Below are positions 22,216 through 30,211 of a stretch of DNA of 64,000 bases, piece by piece (the first letter of the stretch is position 1; each line of letters starts with the position of its first letter). The notes under the pieces were generated by a model that ran no database searches, had not been told where the DNA came from, and worked only from the letters and a program-made list of their open reading frames with translations. Origin of the DNA: Granulosicoccus sp963833195 (GTDB taxonomy: Bacteria; Pseudomonadota; Gammaproteobacteria; Granulosicoccales; Granulosicoccaceae); the NCBI GenBank assembly GCA_963833195.1, contig CAWHXF010000027.1, positions 1,116,001 to 1,180,000 of the forward strand, in the 5' to 3' direction. The position numbers were made by a program, and so were the translations under genes.

Positions 22216-24608
22216 GCGGGTGCTTCGCCTGACCTCGAGCCCTGATCGTAGGCGCTGGGCGCCGACATCGGCGTCGTGCTGGAGAGCGGCAGCATCAGGC
22301 CCACGGTCAGCCGGTCACCGTCCACGAGCGCGACGGGGCGCCCGCCGTGCAGCGCGGCCACCAGCTCCACCACGCGCAGCCCCAGACCGCCGCGCGCGCC
22401 CGGCTCCGCGGGCGCATCGTCCAGCCGCGCCGCGACGCGCGCCGCGTCCCCCGGCGCGGCACGGCTCGTCACGCCGAGCAGCACCGCGCCGACGTTCGCC
22501 CTGCGACGGCCGCGCCGGGCCGGGCGCGGCAACGCGATGCGTCCTAGCGGCGCATCCGCGGGCCGGCGCCCGAGCGGCTCGATCACGAGCTCGACGGTGT
22601 CGTCCGAGCCGTGCCGGTGCGCGTTGTCGACGAGCTTGTCGAGCGCCTGCACGATCGCTTCGGGCACGACCACGGCGCGCATCCCCGCGCAGACGGACTC
22701 GCAGGGCTCGGTGCGCAGCGACAGCCGCAGCCCGGGATACGCGCGCCGATAGCGCTCCAGGCAATCGAGCGCGAGCTCGCCGAGCTCGAGCGACACGCGC
22801 TCGCCGCGCGCGAGCATGCCCTCGAGGCGCGTCGAGTCCACGAGCGCGCGCAGCAGCCCGGCGAGCTCGTGCGCGCCGTCGGCGGCGCGCTCGACGAGCG
22901 CCGCGTCCCCGGCGCTCAACGCCGCCGAATTCAGATGTTCCAGCGAGCCCCGAACCACCGCCAGAGGAGTGCCGAGCTCGTGCGACAGCCTGCCGGCGAG
23001 GCTCTGCAGGTGGGCGTTGTAGCGGGCGCTCCGGCGCAGCAGCGATTGCAGGTCCCGCGACAGCGCGCCGATCTCGTCCGCGGCGCGGGCGTCGGGCAGG
23101 CTCGGCGCGGCCACCCGACCGTCGCGGTCGACGGCGTTGGCGGCGGCGCGCGACAACGCGCGAATCCTGAGCGACAGCCGGGCGGCCCACCCGAGCGCCA
23201 CGGCCGTCGAGACCAGGCTCGCGAGCACCAGCAGACTGAAGAGCCGGGCCAGACGGCTGCCGTTGTAGGCGGCCGAATGCTCCTCGTTGGACTCGTACAG
23301 CAGCTGCTCGGTACCGACGCTCGCGAGCGTGCCGATGACCCGGTCGCGCTCCGGCGTCACGTAGCGCCGTGTCCCGCCCGGCGCATCGAACCCGCCGCCG
23401 GTCTCGTCGAGATACAGCGGCTCGCGCACCGGTCCGCGCTCGAGCGGCAGCGGCAGGTCGCCGGCGACGGTCCAGGCGAAGGCACGGAACAGCAGCGCGT
23501 CCCACAGGCCCATGTCGTCGGCACCGTCCGACCCGCCCGCCCCCCGGTCGCCGCTCGTGCCTCCGTCGCCGCCCGCGTTCAGCCGATCCACGTCCGCCAG
23601 CAACCGCCCGGCCGCGTCGAAGAGCCGCACGCGCACGCCGGCCGGCACGCGTGCCGCCAGCACGTCCCGGGCGGCCGCGTCGGGAAGATACAGGCCCGGC
23701 ACCCCCGCGGGCAGGGCTCGGGACGGGTCGCGGCGCAGGGAGCGCATCGTCGTGGGGGCGAGCGTGCCGCGCCAGCGCCGCGAGGCCGCACCGTCGACGC
23801 CCTCTTGCGGGGCGCTCGCGCCGAGGGCCTCCTCGACGTCGAACGCGGCGAAGGCGATTCGGGTGCCCGCCGGCGGCAACGGCAGCGCGAGCTCGGCGCG
23901 CCAGCCTCCCGTGCGCAGCTGCCACGCGGCGCGCCAGCCCGACAGCGGTGCGCCGGCGCGGCCCGGCGCGGCATCGCCTCGCCCGTCCGAAGCGACGAGC
24001 GCCGCGAGCTCGCCGGGCGCGAGCGGGCTCAGCAGCGCGTGCCGGCGCCGCCCGTCCGGGGTCTGCAGGAAGAGCTCCAGCGCATCACCGTTCGCGCGCC
24101 GCGCTTCGTCGGACGGGCGCTCGAGCTCCCCGGCATCCGGAACGATCGGAGGCGGCCGGTGCCAGGTGGGCACGGCGTCGTCGCCCTCCACCATCAGGTA
24201 CAGCCGAGCCCGGTCGGCGGTGGCCCGGACGGCCAGCGCGCGTCCGGCCTCGGGGACGAGGTTCACGCGTCGGGCGCCGACGGGCCACTCGTCCGCGTAG
24301 CCGTCGATCGTGGGTGGTGCGTCCACGCGCACCGCGGCGATCTCGGCGGCGTCGCGACGCTTCGCGCCCGCGGCCGCCCCGCCCGCCGATCCCCCGGGTT
24401 CGCGCGCGCGCCCGTCGTCCGATGCCTCCGCGCGCACCGCCCGCCCCGTCTCCAGCAGCTCGGCCCGCAGGTCGGCGGCGGCGAGCTCCTGCGCCCGCAC
24501 CCGCGCCTCGAGCAGCGATGCGTCCAGCTGACGGACCACCTGCCAGCCGAGCGCGGGAACGACGAGCGTGAGAGAGCCCGCCAGCAGGACCTGAAGACGC
24601 AGGTTCAT
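22212..24608 (-). CDS. Membrane histidine kinase with CBM9-like sensor, dedicated-sortase type (PdsS-like)
   Basis: A 798-aa kinase. A first helix (7-24) is followed by a periplasmic domain; residues 96-275 look like a carbohydrate-binding-module-9 fold (PPTIDGYADEW, GDALELFLQT, GWRAELALPLP). A second helix (455-475) leads to a HAMP linker, a HisKA helix with H543 in LSHELGTPLAVV, and an ATPase domain with N662 in KLVDNAHRHG and the G-box RGGLGLRVVEL. The architecture and partner regulator match my knowledge of the proteobacterial dedicated sortase kinase family. The ATG at 24608 starts just before the first helix; the same frame stays open through a repeat tract to an ATG at 24797. Confidence 0.85.
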   Translation of the reverse strand: MNLRLQVLLAGSLTLVVPALGWQVVRQLDASLLEARVRAQELAAADLRAELLETGRAVRAEASDDGRAREPGGSAGGAAAGAKRRDAAEIAAVRVDAPPTIDGYADEWPVGARRVNLVPEAGRALAVRATADRARLYLMVEGDDAVPTWHRPPPIVPDAGELERPSDEARRANGDALELFLQTPDGRRRHALLSPLAPGELAALVASDGRGDAAPGRAGAPLSGWRAAWQLRTGGWRAELALPLPPAGTRIAFAAFDVEEALGASAPQEGVDGAASRRWRGTLAPTTMRSLRRDPSRALPAGVPGLYLPDAAARDVLAARVPAGVRVRLFDAAGRLLADVDRLNAGGDGGTSGDRGAGGSDGADDMGLWDALLFRAFAWTVAGDLPLPLERGPVREPLYLDETGGGFDAPGGTRRYVTPERDRVIGTLASVGTEQLLYESNEEHSAAYNGSRLARLFSLLVLASLVSTAVALGWAARLSLRIRALSRAAANAVDRDGRVAAPSLPDARAADEIGALSRDLQSLLRRSARYNAHLQSLAGRLSHELGTPLAVVRGSLEHLNSAALSAGDAALVERAADGAHELAGLLRALVDSTRLEGMLARGERVSLELGELALDCLERYRRAYPGLRLSLRTEPCESVCAGMRAVVVPEAIVQALDKLVDNAHRHGSDDTVELVIEPLGRRPADAPLGRIALPRPARRGRRRANVGAVLLGVTSRAAPGDAARVAARLDDAPAEPGARGGLGLRVVELVAALHGGRPVALVDGDRLTVGLMLPLSSTTPMSAPSAYDQGSRSGEAPA

Positions 24609-24620
24609 GCCGTCGCGGCC

Positions 24621-24710
24621 GCCCCGACCGCCCCGACCGCCCCGACCGCCCCGACCGCCCCGACCGCCCCGACCGCCCCGACCGCCCCGACCGCCCCGAC
24701 CGCCCCGACC
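24621..24710. repeat. Ten perfect copies of a 9-bp tandem repeat
   Basis: The unit gccccgacc is repeated ten times without mismatch, with degenerate edges, in the 118-base gap between the response-regulator stop and the kinase ATG. No frame on either strand has a stop within it. Read in the kinase frame it encodes Gly-Gly-Arg repeats; on the opposite strand Pro-Pro-Arg. There is no ribosome-binding-like sequence between the repeat and the kinase start. Confidence 0.97.
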
Positions 24711-24726
24711 GTACCGCCCCGGCCGC

Positions 24727-25443
24727 TCACGAGCCCGCGCGCGCCATCCACCGATAGCCGAGGCCGTAGACGGTCGCCAGCGCCCGGAAGTCCGCATCCA
24801 CCGACTCGAACTTGCGTCGTACGCGCTTGATGTGCGCGGTGATCGTGCGCTCGTCGAGCACGAGTCCCGCCGCCGACATCAGTTGCGCGCGGCTGCGCAC
24901 CTGCCCCGGGCGCTCGGCCAGGCACGCGATCAGCCTGAACTCGGTCACGGTGAGCTCCACGGCCACGCCGCGCCAACTCGCCTCGAGTCGCTCGACGTCC
25001 AGCCCGAGCTCGCCGACCCGCCGCGTCGCGCTCGGCTCGATGGGTCGTGACAGCGCTTCCACGCGGCGCAGCACGGTGCGCACGCGCGCCACGAGCTGCG
25101 CCAGGCTCACGCTCTTCACGAGGTAGTCGTCGGCACCCAGACGCAGCCCGGAGACGATGTCCAGCTCGTCGTCGCGCGCGGTGAGAAAGAGGATCGGCAG
25201 CCGGGGATGGCGCGCGCGCAGCTCCGTGCAGAGCGCGAACCCCGCGTCGGGGTCACGGCCCAGACCGATGTCGATGACGGCCACGTCCGGCACGCGTGCC
25301 TCGACGGCCTCGCGCGCGGCGGGCACGTCGGGCGCCACGCGCACCTCGAGCCCGGCGCGTTCGAACGCGAGCGCGTAGTTGGCGGCCAGGCGCGCGTCGT
25401 CCTCGACCAGCAGCAACCGCGCGATCGGCTCGGCCGCGCTCAC
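24727..25443 (-). CDS. OmpR-type response regulator, dedicated-sortase type (PdsR-like)
   Basis: A 238-aa regulator with a receiver domain (acidic pair in LLVEDD, phospho-acceptor D58 in VAVIDIGLG, conserved lysine in ADDYLVKS) and a winged-helix DNA-binding domain. The blocks SGLRLGADDYL, ERTITAHIKRVRRKFESVD and TVYGLGYRW closely resemble the response regulator of the proteobacterial dedicated sortase system as I remember it. Start chosen at GTG 25443 (VSAAEPIARLLL). The ATG at 25512 is unlikely because it would lie at or before the predicted transcription start. Confidence 0.87.
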   Translation of the reverse strand: MSAAEPIARLLLVEDDARLAANYALAFERAGLEVRVAPDVPAAREAVEARVPDVAVIDIGLGRDPDAGFALCTELRARHPRLPILFLTARDDELDIVSGLRLGADDYLVKSVSLAQLVARVRTVLRRVEALSRPIEPSATRRVGELGLDVERLEASWRGVAVELTVTEFRLIACLAERPGQVRSRAQLMSAAGLVLDERTITAHIKRVRRKFESVDADFRALATVYGLGYRWMARAGS

Positions 25444-25512
25444 CTCGGGGACGATGGCACACGGACCTTCACTTCGGATCGACCTCCGCGAACGCACGGG
25501 TACATGCCGCAC

Positions 25513-25518
25513 AGTGTA
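25513..25518 (-). promoter_or_regulatory. Possible -10 element upstream of the response regulator
   Basis: TACACT on the minus strand stands about 70 bases before the GTG at 25443. No convincing -35 hexamer lies at the right distance, so the call is weak. Confidence 0.3.
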
Positions 25519-25620
25519 GGACCCGCCGAACGAGGGAATGTGCGTTGCGCCGCACGTGCGCGGTCGTGCCCGTGGACGCGCGTCGCCGAGCGCGGTGCGC
25601 TCGGGCGAGAGCGAGTGCGC

Positions 25621-26859
25621 TCAGGCCGCGCCGAACAACCGACCCAGCGTCCCGTCCGCGGCGAAGCCCGCGAAGCGGTTGTCGGGAATGCCGAACCAGC
25701 CGGAGAGCACGCGCTCGTAGAGCGCGCGGTAGTCGAGCGTGGCGGCCGGGTCACCCGTGTCGTCCAGCGCCCCGAGGTCCGGCGGCGTGCCCAGGAAGGG
25801 GGACGGCGCACCGCTCGCTCCGTCGCCGCCGAGCGCGCCGCCGGCGAGCAGGTGCGGCGCGGCCACCCCGTGATCCGTGCCCCCGGACTCGTTCTCGGCG
25901 GCGCGGCGACCGAACTCGGAGTACGTCATCACGAGCGTGCGCTCCCACTCGCCCGACGCGACCAGCGCGTCGCGCAGCGCCCGCACCCCCTGCGCCAGCT
26001 CGTCCAGCAGTCCGGCGTGTCGTGCGAGCTGGTACTCGTGGGTGTCGAAGCCCGCGAGCCGCACGCGGTACACCGGCACGTCCAGTCCGGCGCCGACGAG
26101 CGTCGCGACGTCGCGCAGCCGCGCACCGAGACCACCGCCCGCGAAGGGCTCCACCGGCGGCGCGCGCCTCACCTTCTCCTGCAGCGCGGCCAGCGTCCGG
26201 TCCACCGTCCGCATGCGCGTCGCCATCGCCGCGACGGCGGGGTGTGCCGACGTCCCCGCCGGGGCAGGACGGGCTCGCAGCGCGGCGATGCCGGCCGCCG
26301 AGGGCGCGGTCAGCCAGCGGCCCGTCGCGCTCTCGAACGGCCCCACCGTGCCGTCCAGCGCGATGCCGTGCGCATCGTGCACCGGGCGGCCGAGGCGATG
26401 CTCCACGTCGTGCACGATCCAGCCGTCCTCGCCCGCACCCGTGCGCCCGTCGCCACCGGTGTCCCAGTAGCGGATGGAGGCGAAGTGCGAGCGGTTCGGA
26501 TGCGGGTAGCCGAGCCCCTGCACCCAGGTGGCCTCGCCGCGCTCCAGCAAGGGCACGAGCGGCGCGAGCGACGCGTGCAATGCAGGTCCGTCCCCGCGTA
26601 CGTGCGCATCGACGTCGATGGTGTCCGCCGCCCCCAGCGCGAGGCTCGGGCGCAGCGCACGGTAGCGCTCGTCGGTACGCGGCACCACGGTGTTGAGCCC
26701 GTCGTTGGCGCCCCCGAGCTCGATGAGCACGAGCCGGCGCCCTTCGCGTGCCGCACGCGCGAACGCCGCGCCCGGGAGGGCGGCCGGGAGCAGCGCACAG
26801 CCCGCCGCGACGCGTAGCGTCCCCCGCAGCCAGGATCGGCGCTCGTGATCGTGTCTCAT
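25621..26859 (-). CDS. DUF1501 secreted protein
   Basis: A 412-aa DUF1501 protein of the alkaline-phosphatase/sulfatase-like superfamily. The N-terminus has a twin-arginine-like motif (ERRSWLRG) and a hydrophobic stretch ending GAAFA, suggesting Tat export. Family blocks present are LVLIELGGANDGLNTVVP, GLGYPHPNRSHF, GFDTHEYQ, TYSEFGRRAAEN and GTDHGVAAPHLLAGG, so the putative metal-site residues look intact. It follows the DUF1800 gene by 29 bases, the usual partnership for these two families. Enzymatic role unknown. Confidence 0.9.
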   Translation of the reverse strand: MRHDHERRSWLRGTLRVAAGCALLPAALPGAAFARAAREGRRLVLIELGGANDGLNTVVPRTDERYRALRPSLALGAADTIDVDAHVRGDGPALHASLAPLVPLLERGEATWVQGLGYPHPNRSHFASIRYWDTGGDGRTGAGEDGWIVHDVEHRLGRPVHDAHGIALDGTVGPFESATGRWLTAPSAAGIAALRARPAPAGTSAHPAVAAMATRMRTVDRTLAALQEKVRRAPPVEPFAGGGLGARLRDVATLVGAGLDVPVYRVRLAGFDTHEYQLARHAGLLDELAQGVRALRDALVASGEWERTLVMTYSEFGRRAAENESGGTDHGVAAPHLLAGGALGGDGASGAPSPFLGTPPDLGALDDTGDPAATLDYRALYERVLSGWFGIPDNRFAGFAADGTLGRLFGAA

Positions 26860-26888
26860 GCTCGGTCTCGCGTCGCATGCAGGGTGAA

Positions 26889-29429
26889 TCAGTGCAGCTG
26901 GAACGCCGGGTGGTCCAACGTGGCGCGCAACCGCTCGGCCGCGGTCTGCGCGTCCCCGGACACGGACAATCCCTCGATGCCGGGCAGAAGGAGACTCACG
27001 GGGTCGGTGCCGTGCGGCGTCAGCGCGGCCGCCAGCGCGTCGAGCGAAGCGGTGCGCGGCGACGCCCGGGCCGGGGCCTCCGGCGCGCTCGCGGGGGGAG
27101 CGAACGAGGCGTGCACGACCGGTGCGGCGTCCCGGCGGTCGGGCAGTCCGGCCGCGACCGCGGCATCGACGCGCGCGCGCACCGCGGCGAAGGCCTCGGG
27201 GCGACGCGCGGCCGCGCGCGAGCCGGCCACCGCGCGCACGAACGACGGCGCGGCCGCCTCCAGCAACGCGAAGAGATCGGCCCCCGTCGGCTCGAGCGCT
27301 TGGGTCACGCACCGGCGCGACCGCGCATCGCGCGGCACGAGGGTCAGCGACAGCCCGCGCGTCCGCGGTTCGCGCTCGTCGCGCCACGCGCACGCCGGCC
27401 AGCGCGGCACGCATGGCCCGCGGCAGTCGTACGAGTCGATGCGCAGATCCAGCCGCCCGTCGGCCTCGCCCACGAGCCTGAACTGCAGCAGCTCGATGGT
27501 GCGCGCGGCGTACGCACCGGCGGGGTCCGCGGGCAGACCGAGGTGTTCGAGCAGGAAGGTGGCCGACGCGGTGCCCGCGAGCGGATCGTGCTCCGCCCAG
27601 CGAAGCCGCAGCGCCGCGGCCGTCGCGCGCCCGGGCGGCACGTCCGGTACCGCGCGCGGCGCATCGATGGCGATCGCGAGCGTGCCGGCGCAGTACAGGT
27701 CGCCGGCCGCGGCGGGATCGTCCGGCGGGCAGCCGCTCGCCTGCACGCCGCGCGCGGCCAGCGCGCCGCGCGTGCCGAGCGCGATGCGATCCACGTAGAC
27801 GTTCCGATCGCCGCGGACGTCCGCCGCATCGTTCACGAACCGCAGGCGCAGCTCGTCGGCGTTCGCGACGGCCGACGCCGGCGGCCGCAGCCGGTGCTGC
27901 CGCCAGGCGCGGGTGGCCGGGTCGTCGAAGCGTCCGAAGCGCTCGGTATCGTGGCCGCCCGGCAGGTCGTGGACGCCGCTGTCCCAGAGCGCCGCGCCGT
28001 TCGCCAGCAGCGTCACGCCGATGCGCGCGGGCCCGTCGAGCGTCTCGGAAGCGAGCGTGAGCACGAGCTCGTCCGCCGCCGTCCGTGCTTCCATCCCGTC
28101 TCCCATGCCGTCTGCCATGCCGTCTGCCATGCCGTCCTGCGCGGGCCCGCCCGGCGACGCGCCAGGGTCCGGCCACGCGAGCGCCTCGGCCGCCGCGTAG
28201 CGCGCCAGCAGGCGACCGGGGGCGACCCAGGCGTCGCCCTCGTCCCACCCGCCCACGTCGGGCGGCGCGAACGGCGACTGCCCGAGCCCCGCGAGCAACG
28301 CGGGAAGCGCATCGACGCGTGCCTTCGGGTAGTCGAGCGTGCGCGCCAGCCCGAGCGCGACGTCGACGGGCGACTTCACCAGCGCACCGCGGTGCGCGGG
28401 CGCCCAGAACGCCTCGCTCTCGAGCGTCGCGCGGTGCAGCGCGCCGAGGTTCAGGTGCGAACGGCGGAAGGTGTCGGCGAGCGCGTCGAGCTCTGCCCGC
28501 GGCGGGTCCGCATCGGACACGAAGGCGTGCCACCAGATGCGCGCGGGCCATTGCGCGGCCGCGGGCTGCGCCAGGATGAGCTCGATCAGGTCGTCGCCAT
28601 CGTGCGCGCCGGTGACGCCGAAGAGCGTCTTCGGCCCGGTGTCCTGTTGCCAGGTGCGCAGGCGGAACGCCAGGTTCGCCACGTCCTGCGTGCCGTGCCC
28701 GGTCAGCGCGCGGGCGGCCTCGCTCACGTCCCTCTCGGCGAACGCGCCCTCGCCGAGCGTGAACCGCTCGAGCAGCTCGCGCGCGAGGTTCTCGTTCGGC
28801 GCGTCCCGGGCGTTGGAGGCGGCGTTCAGGAACTCCAGCAGCGCCGCATCGCGCAGCATCGCTCGCAGCAAGGCTTTCCAGCTGCCCGAGTGCATGCGCC
28901 GGAACGTGGCGTTCTGATGCGCCATGGCGAGCGCGGCGCGGTCGGTGCCGAGCACGCTGGTGGCGAACAGGTCGTGCAACAGCAGCACGAGCCGCTCGGT
29001 CTGCGGAGAATCGGTGTCGAGCATCTCCACCACCCACCAGCGCCGCAGCCGCGCGACCTCCGCCTCGCGCTCGCGGTCGAACGCGCCGCGCTCGGCGGGG
29101 CTCATGTCGTCGCGCGCGTGGTAGTGAGGCAACGAGGCGCGCGTGAAGGCCGGCATGGGGCGCACGGGCCCGGTGGCGAGGCCGTCGAGCACGCGCTGCA
29201 CGCCTTCCGCGCGCGTGAGCCCGGCGAGCGCCGCGTAGTCCTCGGGCGTCACGCCGATGCCGGTGCGCGCCAGGAGGTGGCGCCGGTCGGCATCGCTCAT
29301 CACGGGCCGAAGCCAGGGGGCCGGCGACGACGCCTCTGCGGGCGAGGCGGCGACGGCCGCGTGCGCGCCGCACCAGCACGCGAGCGCGAAGGCGCGGGCC
29401 GCCCATCGATTCGATCCGCCTATACCCAT
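26889..29429 (-). CDS. DUF1800 secreted protein with an internal CBM60-like domain
   Basis: An 846-aa protein from ATG 29429, which gives a plausible signal peptide (residues 1-28). Residues 43-405 are DUF1800: HLLARTGIGVTPEDY, LLLHDLFATSV, NENLARELLERFTLG, then FAPPDVGGWDEGDAW. A spacer with the repeat ADG-M-ADG-M (431-447) leads to residues 452-553, which resemble the calcium-dependent xylan-binding module CBM60 (ELVLTLASET, then FVNDAADVRGDRNVYVDRIAL). The remaining 290 residues have many cysteines and no recognised domain. An ATG at 29459 is the alternative start. It forms an operon with DUF1501. Confidence 0.83.
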   Translation of the reverse strand: MGIGGSNRWAARAFALACWCGAHAAVAASPAEASSPAPWLRPVMSDADRRHLLARTGIGVTPEDYAALAGLTRAEGVQRVLDGLATGPVRPMPAFTRASLPHYHARDDMSPAERGAFDREREAEVARLRRWWVVEMLDTDSPQTERLVLLLHDLFATSVLGTDRAALAMAHQNATFRRMHSGSWKALLRAMLRDAALLEFLNAASNARDAPNENLARELLERFTLGEGAFAERDVSEAARALTGHGTQDVANLAFRLRTWQQDTGPKTLFGVTGAHDGDDLIELILAQPAAAQWPARIWWHAFVSDADPPRAELDALADTFRRSHLNLGALHRATLESEAFWAPAHRGALVKSPVDVALGLARTLDYPKARVDALPALLAGLGQSPFAPPDVGGWDEGDAWVAPGRLLARYAAAEALAWPDPGASPGGPAQDGMADGMADGMGDGMEARTAADELVLTLASETLDGPARIGVTLLANGAALWDSGVHDLPGGHDTERFGRFDDPATRAWRQHRLRPPASAVANADELRLRFVNDAADVRGDRNVYVDRIALGTRGALAARGVQASGCPPDDPAAAGDLYCAGTLAIAIDAPRAVPDVPPGRATAAALRLRWAEHDPLAGTASATFLLEHLGLPADPAGAYAARTIELLQFRLVGEADGRLDLRIDSYDCRGPCVPRWPACAWRDEREPRTRGLSLTLVPRDARSRRCVTQALEPTGADLFALLEAAAPSFVRAVAGSRAAARRPEAFAAVRARVDAAVAAGLPDRRDAAPVVHASFAPPASAPEAPARASPRTASLDALAAALTPHGTDPVSLLLPGIEGLSVSGDAQTAAERLRATLDHPAFQLH
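28087..28134. repeat. Degenerate 12-bp tandem repeat inside the DUF1800 gene
   Basis: Four 12-bp units; the last two (tctgccatgccg at 28111 and 28123) are identical and the earlier two carry mismatches. They encode a repeated Ala-Asp-Gly-Met linker between the DUF1800 domain and the CBM60-like domain. Confidence 0.85.
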
Positions 29430-29527
29430 GGGACCGAAGCCTATGCCGGTCGGAGGCATCGGCGCCGGCGGCTTCGTTACGAGCCGGTCGCCCACGGTGT
29501 AGAACGCGGCACGGCGGGCGCACGCGC

Positions 29528-29555
29528 TTGCCAGCCGGCGTGACGCGGTGATAAC
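29528..29555 (+). promoter_or_regulatory. Sigma70-type promoter for the DUF4864 gene
   Basis: TTGCCA (29528-29533), a 16-base spacer and GATAAC (29550-29555). The predicted start is about 30 bases before the ATG at 29591. The region is shared with the divergent DUF1800 gene. Confidence 0.42.
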
Positions 29556-29590
29556 ACTGGCCGCGTCCCGAACCCACGAGATATCCACTC

Positions 29591-30130
29591 ATGCGCCTTC
29601 GCCGACTCGCCGGTCCGCTGACGCTCGTCGCCGCCCTGGGCGCCGGCCCCACCGCCGCCCTGATCGTCGCCCCCGCCGCGGCGCAGGACGCTTCCGGGGA
29701 CGCGGCGGCCTCCGGCATTCCCGCACTGGATGCACGCCCCAGCGCGGAGCACGCACCGGACGAGGTCGTGCGGATCGTCGTGGCGGCGTTGCAGGAAAAC
29801 GACGCATCGGCCGACGACGCCGGCATCGCCACCGTGTTCGCGTTCGCCTCCCCCGGCAACCGTGCGGCGACGGGTCCGCTGACCCGCTTCGAGATGATGA
29901 TCAAGCGCGGCTATGCGGACATGCTCAGCTTCCGCGAGAGCCGCTTCGGCGAGATGCAGCGCGAGCAGGACATCGCCATGCAGGTCGTGTGGCTGATGCA
30001 GCCCGACGGTCGCGAGACGGGCTACGTGTTCCAGCTCGGCAAGCAGGACGGGGGCGAGTACGACGGCATGTGGCTGACCGACGCCGTGTACCCCATCGGC
30101 GAGGGCCCGCGCAGCGGCACGCGCATCTGA
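29591..30130 (+). CDS. Exported DUF4864 protein
   Basis: A 179-aa protein with a signal peptide (residues 1-31, ending PAAA-QDA). From about residue 55 it matches DUF4864, with FAFASPGNRAATGPLTRFEMMI and the C-terminal QDGGEYDGMWLTDAVYP. The family has an NTF2-like small-barrel fold of unknown function, probably acting in the periplasm. It is a single-gene unit, convergent with the photolyase-related gene. Confidence 0.88.
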   Translation: MRLRRLAGPLTLVAALGAGPTAALIVAPAAAQDASGDAAASGIPALDARPSAEHAPDEVVRIVVAALQENDASADDAGIATVFAFASPGNRAATGPLTRFEMMIKRGYADMLSFRESRFGEMQREQDIAMQVVWLMQPDGRETGYVFQLGKQDGGEYDGMWLTDAVYPIGEGPRSGTRI

Positions 30131-30158
30131 GGATCCGCCACGGGGAGTGCCCCGGGGC

Positions 30159-30182
30159 ACGTCCCGGGACACGTCCCGGGAC
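30159..30182. repeat. Tandem pair of 10-bp perfect palindromes between convergent genes
   Basis: The 12-bp unit acgtcccgggac occurs twice; each copy contains the palindrome gtcccgggac. They sit in the 81-base gap between the converging stops of the DUF4864 and photolyase-related genes. Strong hairpins could form on either strand, suggesting a terminator-like role, but no T-run follows. Confidence 0.7.
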
Positions 30183-30211
30183 ACGCCCCGAGGCGCGCTC
30201 CGGGAAGCGCT

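Noticed and set aside
24621..24710. Repeat tract considered as a CRISPR array or phage attachment site
   Set aside because: The 9-bp units are directly adjacent with no spacers, no cas gene is near, and there is no integrase or tRNA at this place.
26860..29904. Upstream continuation of the DUF1501 frame across the DUF1800 gene
   Set aside because: The extra 1000 or so residues are arginine-rich out-of-frame sequence of the same-strand DUF1800 gene; the DUF1501 domain begins at the ATG at 26859 with its own leader.
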